Shown here: positions 6,237 through 8,627 of the stretch, one piece after another
Numbering within the stretch: position 1 is the stretch's first letter
Layout of the letters: the number at the start of each line of letters is the position of its first letter
Source of the DNA: CAZEJK01 sp964512045
Lineage (GTDB): Bacteria > Acidobacteriota > Thermoanaerobaculia > Thermoanaerobaculales > Sulfomarinibacteraceae
Assembly: GCA_964512045.1 (NCBI GenBank)
Contig: CAZEJK010000218.1
Coordinates: 1-8,627, forward strand
Length of the DNA: 8,627 nt
Reading direction: 5' to 3'
Made by a program: the position numbers and the translations under genes
The notes under the pieces: model-generated
Told to the model about the DNA's origin: nothing
Databases searched by the model: none
What the model saw: the letters and a program-made list of their open reading frames with translations, nothing else

Positions 6237-7838
6237 ATGCATCGACGTCACGGCTTCACGATCCACGGAACAGTCCTCATCGCCGCGCTCGGGCTGCTGG
6301 CGGTTGCTCCAGCGCAGTCGGCAAACATCACCGTCACCACGAACGTCGACGAGCTCAACTCGGACAAGGACTGCTCGTTGCGCGAAGCGATCCAGGCGGC
6401 GAACACCGACACCGCCATCGACTACTGCACGGCAGGCTCAGGTGACGACACGATCACCATCCCTGCTGCCACCTACTCCCTGAGCATTGCCGGCTCGGGA
6501 GAGGATCTCAACGCCACGGGTGATCTGGACATCCGCGACAACCTGACGCTCAACGGCGCCGGGCAGGGTGCGACCATCATCGACGGCCAAGGCATCGATC
6601 GCGTCCTCCATCTGCCGGAGGTGGTGACCGTGTCTCTCAACGATCTCACGATCATCGGTGGCCGGGCGCCCGACAACACCTCCGGCGGTTGGGGCGGCTC
6701 CGGAGGCGGCATTGCCGCCCTCAACGACAGTACGCTGGAGATCACACGATGCACGATCGAAAAGAACTTCGCTGGCGACGGTGATCTCGGTGGCGGCTAT
6801 GGCGGAGGCATCTCGATCTCCGGGACCTTGACCATGACCGATTGCACTGTGAGCGACAACAACGCCGGCAACGGCAACGATGGCGCCGCAGGCGCCAACG
6901 GACGGTTAGGAGGCGAGGGTGGCGGGATCTCCGCGAGCAGCTTCGCGGTTGTCACGCTGACACGCTGCCAGCTGACCGGAAACGCTTCGGGAGACGGCGG
7001 CAACGGCGGGACCGGAGACACCGATGGAAGCAACAGTGGTCGCGGCGGTGGGATCGCGGTGGGAGGCGACTCCACGTTGACGATCACCGACTGCTGGATC
7101 GATGGAAACAGCACGGGCGCAGCCGGCGCCAGCTCGGGCTCCGGATCGGACGGCTACCGGGCGAATGGCGGAGGCGTCGCCTGTGAGAACACGGACACGA
7201 CCATCTCGGGTAGCACCGTCAGCAACAACAACGCCGGCTCGAGCGGCGCGCTCTACTTCGTAGACATGGATCCAGAGAACTACACAGTCATCAACAGCAC
7301 CCTCAGCGGCAACAGCGCAGACGGCTTCGGCGGTGGCATCTATGTCAGCAGTCTCACGGTGGTCAACCTGATCAACTGCACCGTCACAGACAACCAGACG
7401 TTGGCCACCAACGCCGGCGGCGGCCTCTACGTCTCTTCCGGCACACTCAACGTTCAAAACACAATCGTCGCCGACAACAGCTCAGCCGATGGCCCGGACT
7501 GCTTCGGCACGGTCACCTCCCTGGACTTCAACATCATCGGCGACACCCAGGGCTGCACCTTCTCGGCCCAATCCAACGACCAGACCGACACCGACCCACT
7601 GCTCGGGAGCCTGGCCGACAACGGAGGGTCGACTCGGACCCACGCGCTCCAAGCAGGGTCTCCCGCGATTGACCAGATCCCCGATGGTGTAAGTGGCTGC
7701 TCGGCCGGCGTCAGCCGAGACCAGCGGTTCTTCGTTCGCGCCGGCGGATCCGGGCTCGGCGGCAGCGCCTGCGACGTCGGTGCGTACGAGTCCAGCAGCG
7801 ACGTCCCGGTGACGTTGCAGTCATTCGAAGTGCAGTAG
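6237..7838 (+). CDS. Secreted CSLREA-domain right-handed beta-helix protein
   Basis: 533 residues. The start is ATG 6237, with GGAGG (6226-6230) 6 bases upstream; the frame stays open further back, but that stretch overlaps gene 3 and lacks a signal peptide. Residues 1-29 or so are a signal peptide (VLIAALGLLAVAPAQSA, then NITV). C46-I52 is the CSLREAI motif that defines the CSLREA N-terminal domain of secreted bacterial beta-helix proteins. Residues about 75-430 are glycine- and asparagine-rich helix rungs (DLTIIGG, GGGISISGTLTMTDCTVSDNNAGNG, GGGIYVSSLTVVNLINCTVTDN), similar in style to Pmp-like GGGI repeats. Residues 432-518 match the choice-of-anchor-Q pattern: NIIGD, DPLLGSLADNGG, TRTHAL, SPAID, DVGAYES. 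The tail VPVTLQSFEVQ has no sortase or transmembrane anchor. It is probably a surface structural or adhesive protein; no catalytic motif can be assigned. Likely co-transcribed with gene 3. Confidence 0.87.
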   Translation: MHRRHGFTIHGTVLIAALGLLAVAPAQSANITVTTNVDELNSDKDCSLREAIQAANTDTAIDYCTAGSGDDTITIPAATYSLSIAGSGEDLNATGDLDIRDNLTLNGAGQGATIIDGQGIDRVLHLPEVVTVSLNDLTIIGGRAPDNTSGGWGGSGGGIAALNDSTLEITRCTIEKNFAGDGDLGGGYGGGISISGTLTMTDCTVSDNNAGNGNDGAAGANGRLGGEGGGISASSFAVVTLTRCQLTGNASGDGGNGGTGDTDGSNSGRGGGIAVGGDSTLTITDCWIDGNSTGAAGASSGSGSDGYRANGGGVACENTDTTISGSTVSNNNAGSSGALYFVDMDPENYTVINSTLSGNSADGFGGGIYVSSLTVVNLINCTVTDNQTLATNAGGGLYVSSGTLNVQNTIVADNSSADGPDCFGTVTSLDFNIIGDTQGCTFSAQSNDQTDTDPLLGSLADNGGSTRTHALQAGSPAIDQIPDGVSGCSAGVSRDQRFFVRAGGSGLGGSACDVGAYESSSDVPVTLQSFEVQ

Positions 7839-7858
7839 ATGCGCTTCGGCACCGCCGC

Positions 7859-7877
7859 AGCCGGTACGGGACCGGTT
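7859..7877. terminator. Possible hairpin terminator between converging genes
   Basis: AGCCGGT (7859-7865), loop ACGGG, ACCGGTT (7871-7877) form a 7-bp stem with one G-T pair, 20 bases after the gene 4 stop. The neighbouring gene runs the opposite way and stops at 7955, so a bidirectional terminator is expected in this 116-bp gap. No clear T-run accompanies the stem, so the assignment is weak. A second, looser pair (CTCGGC 7878-7883 / GCCGAG 7910-7915) could also form. Confidence 0.3.
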
Positions 7878-7954
7878 CTCGGCATGAGGATCACGAGGTC
7901 TCTTCGAACGCCGAGGGCCGTTGAAAAGGTCAGAGCACGTGATGGAGCACTGAG

Positions 7955-8627
7955 TCACTCCGGCGTGAACAGCGACAGGCGATCCGTCGTCTCGCTACCA
8001 CCCGCGCGGGCGGCACCGGCGACGACAACGATGCCGTCGCCGTACGCCACCGCGCCGAGGCCGTGGCGGGGCACGGGCATCGGTGCGACAGCGCGCCAGC
8101 TGTCGGAGCCCGGATCGTACATCCACGACTCCTCGTACACGCCGCCCCCGGCGTCGTCGAAGTACTCACCACCGAAGACGTACAGCTTGCCGTTAATCGC
8201 TGCCGCGGCGAGCCCGCCCTGAGCGTTCGGCATCGGCGCGAGCGAGGTCCAGCTTCCAGACGCCGGGTCGAACGCCTCGCAGACCGCGAGGTTCCCGCCG
8301 CCGACCACGCGGCCGCCCACCACGTACAGCTTCCCGTCGATCACGGCGCCCGCAGCGCTGTTCCGCGCGGTCGGCGCGTCCGGACCTGCTGTGACCGCGT
8401 ACGTCTTCGGATCGAAGACCTGCACACTCGCGATGTCGGTCTGGTCGTTCCAGCTCGCGTTCGCGCTCCCGGCCGGCGTGCGGCCGGTGGCCAGGTAGAC
8501 GAGACCATCGATAACGCCCGCCACAGTCTCCGACTGACCGTGGAGAAGGTCTGCCACCTTCGTCCACCGGGTCGCGGTCTCATCGAGCAACAGCACATCC
8601 GTGCTGGCGCTCCACGAGCCACCGTTT
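7955..8627 (-). CDS. Kelch-repeat beta-propeller protein (5' end outside window)
   Basis: About 223 residues visible, reading leftward from the window edge to the stop at 7957-7955. The frame is open through 8627, so the true start lies outside; the GTG at 8596 is mid-repeat (...NGGSWSASTD before it) and unlikely to be the start. At least four Kelch blades can be seen, each with a D-P-x-x-x-x-W-like segment, a small-residue strand and a GG turn: DETATRWTKVADL...VYLATGR; VFDPKTYAV...KLYVVGGR; FDPASGSWTSLAPMP...KLYVFGGE; YDPGSDSWRAVAPMPVPRH...IVVVAGA. The chain ends soon after the last blade (SLFTPE), so this is the C-terminal part of a propeller. Kelch propellers bind proteins or sugars and some, such as galactose-oxidase relatives, are enzymes; catalytic residues cannot be judged here. 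It is convergent with gene 4, so not in the same operon. Confidence 0.85.
   Translation of the reverse strand, partial: NGGSWSASTDVLLLDETATRWTKVADLLHGQSETVAGVIDGLVYLATGRTPAGSANASWNDQTDIASVQVFDPKTYAVTAGPDAPTARNSAAGAVIDGKLYVVGGRVVGGGNLAVCEAFDPASGSWTSLAPMPNAQGGLAAAAINGKLYVFGGEYFDDAGGGVYEESWMYDPGSDSWRAVAPMPVPRHGLGAVAYGDGIVVVAGAARAGGSETTDRLSLFTPE

Noticed and set aside
6237..6310. HGFTIHGTVLIAALGLL at the start of gene 4 resembles a type IV prepilin leader (GFTLIE).
   Set aside because: The glutamate at position 5 after the cleavage site is missing (the run is F-T-I-H-G), and an ordinary signal peptide with AQSA before NITV explains it better. The rest is a beta-helix, not a pilin.

Overview
This is a GC-rich bacterial window with no tRNA, rRNA, CRISPR, transposase or phage packaging/replication gene visible. 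It holds four complete plus-strand genes and one minus-strand gene cut by the right edge. All four complete products start with a Sec-type signal peptide and look like repetitive secreted or surface proteins. The combination of TYQG-type N-terminal domains, GVYG fibre repeats, CSLREA beta-helix proteins and the WWTVDGGGG segment is typical of uncultivated Acidobacteriota- or Planctomycetota-like genomes. That taxonomic placement is an inference from protein style only.

Layout. Positions 1-203 carry a palindromic intergenic repeat and a conserved leader. Genes 1 and 2 (204-2060 and 2102-4123) are a tight pair: a GVYG-repeat fibre-like protein with an FKIDHPL C-terminal domain, then a beta-helix/PKD/dockerin-like protein. 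A 492-bp gap (4124-4615) carries a second, fuller copy of the palindromic repeat, two small GGGGC/GCCCC hairpins and a second copy of the leader. Genes 3 and 4 (4616-6115 and 6237-7838) form another pair: a YadA-head-like repeat protein ending in a peptidase S74 self-cleaving chaperone domain, then a CSLREA beta-helix protein. A partial Kelch-repeat gene (8627-7955, minus) converges on gene 4.

The most interesting signal is the modular duplication. Genes 1 and 3 share their upstream leader, ribosome-binding site, the first bases of the coding sequence and an N-terminal domain of about 130 residues. They then carry unrelated repeat passengers and unrelated C-terminal domains. Each is followed by a beta-helix gene with an SPAID...GAYE C-terminal signature. 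The window therefore reads as two copies of a 'fibre + beta-helix' cassette with shuffled passengers. A joint role in building or decorating the cell surface is inferred, not shown.
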